Below, piece after piece: positions 61,779 through 64,000 of a stretch of 64,000 nucleotides of DNA; position 1 is the first letter of the stretch; each line of letters starts with the position of its first letter. Both the position numbers and the translations under genes were made by a program. Source of the DNA: Crambe crambe (Eukaryota; Porifera; Demospongiae; Poecilosclerida; Crambeidae); assembly GCA_963924555.1 (NCBI GenBank), contig OZ004597.1, forward strand, positions 3,304,404 through 3,368,403, given 5' to 3'. The notes under the pieces were generated by a model. It saw nothing but the letters and a program-made list of their open reading frames with translations. It had not been told where the DNA came from and did no database searches.

Positions 61779-62229
61779 ATTTCGTGGAGGAATAATGCAA
61801 TGGCTCCAGATAATTTAATAGGCTTCCACAAACTGTTTATAGATTATCTTATAATGATGTCAATAAGTATTACGAGTGCATCTATAGCTTTTGTAAATTT
61901 TCGTAGAAAATGATTGCCACGATAAGAATAATTACAACTCTTTAGTTCATTATGTCAATATTGTAAGTAAAGCTATAATATTTTTTTTTCCTCCTCTAGC
62001 CCCAAAAGCTCCTATGACTATAATAGCAATAAAAATGCATGGTTTGAAGGCTCAATAGATGTACAAGTCAAAGCCCCTCAATATGAATGACTTGGGCCAG
62101 AAAAATATGCCTAAAGGCCTAAAGGGTAATCTTAGTGGGACATAGCCATAGAAGCCTCAGTATTTTTGAAGGGTCCACATAGTGTGTGCATTCACTTGGA
62201 GACTGCATGAGTGGAAGACTATTACTGTT
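61779..62229. other. Spacer between membrane-gene copies
   Basis: AT-rich 3' flank of the first membrane pseudogene. CCCCAAAAGCTCCTATGACTATAATAG (near 62000) is related to 57068 and 63275, a further trace of the tandem duplication. No coding region recognised. Confidence 0.5.
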
Positions 62230-63215
62230 CTCCTATGGTATCAATCTCGATTTGAGCAATTTTCCATTTTGTGTGAGCATGATTTTGGTAGGAAAAGATC
62301 AGGGACAGAGCTGCAAACACTCTACTTGGATAAGGTGGAAGAAAGAGCATCCATGCATTCAATCTCTGATGAAGCCCTGCCCAACGATCTCTATTAGATG
62401 TTGTCTGTAAAGGTATTCAGACACTTTAGTAATGCTACATCGCTGATAAGAGCATTCATTTAGTGTTCTCTGAAGAATTAGTGTGTAGCACTATGAGTCA
62501 AGTCCTTTTTAACTTGATGCTATCATACTAGCTATCAACAAGACTCAAGCTAATGACTTTATAACTATTGTTCATGCTCTATAGCTAATACCAGTTTGTA
62601 CACATAAGGACTGCTAAGAAGATCTTATGACCCTAAAGCATCAATCTTCAATATATCTTGCTTCTTTACTTTCAAATATTTTATTGGCCTTAGCTATTTA
62701 TGTTGTGAATGTTTATAGAAATAATGGCCATGTCATTCACTAAAAGTTTATGCTCCAGTTATTGGAAGATCATGTTCTCCATCTGCTGCAAGGACCTCCA
62801 TTTTTTCCAGTCCTTCAATGCCTTCCAAGGTCATCACAAAGACAGAACCAATGGAACACGTGACTACAGAGCCATGGCGAGTTTACAAGGGGATTACTAA
62901 TATTTTTACAGAGGAGGCATACAAATATGACATCCTGATGTGCATTATTTCCTATTCAATATAAAAGGAAATTGCAAATATCATTGAAGGCACAATATAC
63001 AGTCTTATTGCACTGATTAAATACATCTAATAGCTAATAATGCTCAGACTTACTGCACTATTTAAGTAGTGTTACTTCCATCATTGATACTGATTGGAGG
63101 TTTCTTCACTAAGAAAGGATTGCATTGACCCCAGATAGTCTTCCACATAAATTAGTTCATCCCAATGAATACACAATACCACTTTCTTGTGTTATGAGTG
63201 GATCTATAGTTTTCA
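62230..63215 (+). pseudogene. Second, strongly decayed copy of the membrane gene
   Basis: Short coding remnants in different frames follow the order seen at 57496-61778: FPFCVSMIL-like (62262), RSYDPKASIFN (62616), ICCKDLHFFQSFNAFQGHHK (62779), DRTNGTRDYRA, then a C-terminal trace ending near NEYT at 63170. Large deletions separate them. The hairpin units are absent at the equivalent position (before GAAGATCATG, 62766), which supports their later insertion in the first copy. Confidence 0.75.
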
Positions 63216-63239
63216 TAAATTTCTATTGCAATGATAAGA

Positions 63240-63698
63240 ATAATTATTACTATTTAGTTCATTGTTATGTCAACCCCAAAAGCTCATAATTATGAAATAA
63301 AAATGCATGCTCAATAAGATTGAATGCGCTTCGATGCTAATAGTAAGTGTGTCACTATGAGTCAAGTTCTCTTTATCAACAAGACTGGCTAGTATACTGC
63401 TGTGACTTACTGGCAAAGTGTGACAAACCATTTCCTGCAGCCCTCAGCTCTAATTCTGTTCTAATTCCATAAGTAAAAATTTTTTTTCTCCTTCCCACAA
63501 CAACTCTATACAGTGAAAGTGAAAGTTAATTAGCTGTAGCAATCATAATTAATGTGCAACTTCCTATAAAAGTCATCACAGCTGGTAAGTTCAGAAGACA
63601 TCAATTGAAAAGTAAATGCATTATTATAGCTAGTTGTATTCTAAACTGTATCCTATATCTGGTGTAGCTAATCGGTATATAGCTCAACGCAAGTTGAA
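63240..63698 (+). promoter_or_regulatory. Duplicated 5' flank of the membrane gene
   Basis: Closely matches 57040-57495, including TCTATACAGTGAAAGTGAAA and ACTTCCTATAAAAGTCATCA. The TATAAAAG element (63570-63577) lies about 125 bp before the ATG and is a good TATA-box candidate. Confidence 0.5.
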
Positions 63699-64000
63699 AT
63701 GGATTCTTCTGAGTTCACGTTGTTGAGGTTATTTCTTTTTTGGCTGGTTATTTGTGGAGTGTTTGCTGGTAATGCAAGTGACAGTGCATGTGAGAATTTG
63801 AAGTTACATGAAAGTGGCATATGTGCCAGTTACAATGAAACTAATGACAATATATATATAGGTTTTTGTCCTTATGTCTTCATATTTAACTCAAAACTTA
63901 AGCATGATTATCATGGGATGATAACTTTCAACATTAGTTCTTGCCTTGAGCTAAATGATGTGATGTGTGGACAACTGAACAGAGAAGGACTCTTGTGCAG
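63699..64000 (+). CDS. Membrane protein gene, intact start, runs off the window
   Basis: Open frame from ATG 63699 to the window end (100 codons). Signal peptide (FTLLRLFLFWLVICGVFAG), then a short extracellular part with Cys residues (SACENLKLHESGICASY, GFCPYVFIF) and the family motif CGQLNREGLLC at the end. Most of the protein lies beyond base 64000. It is the undamaged counterpart of the copy at 57496, about 6.2 kb away, and shows that the short-ectodomain form begins directly with a signal peptide. Confidence 0.8.
   Translation, partial: MDSSEFTLLRLFLFWLVICGVFAGNASDSACENLKLHESGICASYNETNDNIYIGFCPYVFIFNSKLKHDYHGMITFNISSCLELNDVMCGQLNREGLLC

Overview
The window looks like nuclear DNA of an early-branching metazoan, most likely a demosponge of the Amphimedon type. 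The reasons are AT-rich non-coding DNA full of TAGCTAGC-like words, many introns of 50-70 bp with GT-AG (some GC-AG) borders, genes nested in introns, and the gene content: trefoil-GH31 glucosidases, an MPEG1/perforin-2 homologue, a CARD-like coiled-coil protein and a large multi-pass membrane family. The species is inferred. No prokaryotic, phage or CRISPR features were seen.

The backbone is a cluster of four glycoside hydrolase family 31 (GH31) alpha-glucosidase genes. Gene A (minus strand, 14526 down past the left edge) has a signal peptide, 16 trefoil (P-type) domains and a GH31 module. Gene B (14648-29476, plus) is divergent from A across a 121-bp promoter gap, has 2 trefoils and encodes about 945 aa. 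Gene C (34700-43850; about 893 aa) and gene D (47690-55969; about 883 aa) are close tandem paralogues with one trefoil each and the same exon plan. I assembled B, C and D exon by exon; phases match at every junction and each gives one open frame. All four look secreted, for cleavage of alpha-linked glucose chains. A and D carry changes in conserved active-site motifs.

Three other genes sit inside introns of this cluster: a CARD-like coiled-coil gene in an intron of A (1145-2643, opposite strand); a 206-aa secreted protein (17796-18472, same strand) beside a 113-bp minisatellite in one intron of B; and an intronless 1262-aa membrane protein (21130-24918, opposite strand) in the next B intron.

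Between B and C lies a two-exon RecQ-like helicase (32256-30773, minus) with a damaged Walker A motif. It is divergent from a duplicate of gene C's first three exons (32368-32736). A second, broken copy of the same helicase/trefoil segment, interrupted by a LINE-like 3' end, lies just before gene C. A single-exon MPEG1 homologue (44435-46681) separates C and D.

The right end (57.0-64.0 kb) holds tandem copies, about 6.2 kb apart, of another multi-pass membrane gene. The first is a pseudogene interrupted by three tandem units, each with a large foldback hairpin and an (AAT)n tail. A second copy is strongly decayed. The third starts intact at 63699 and leaves the window. Microsatellites, homopolymers, minisatellites, a tRNA-derived SINE candidate and a MITE candidate fill introns and spacers.
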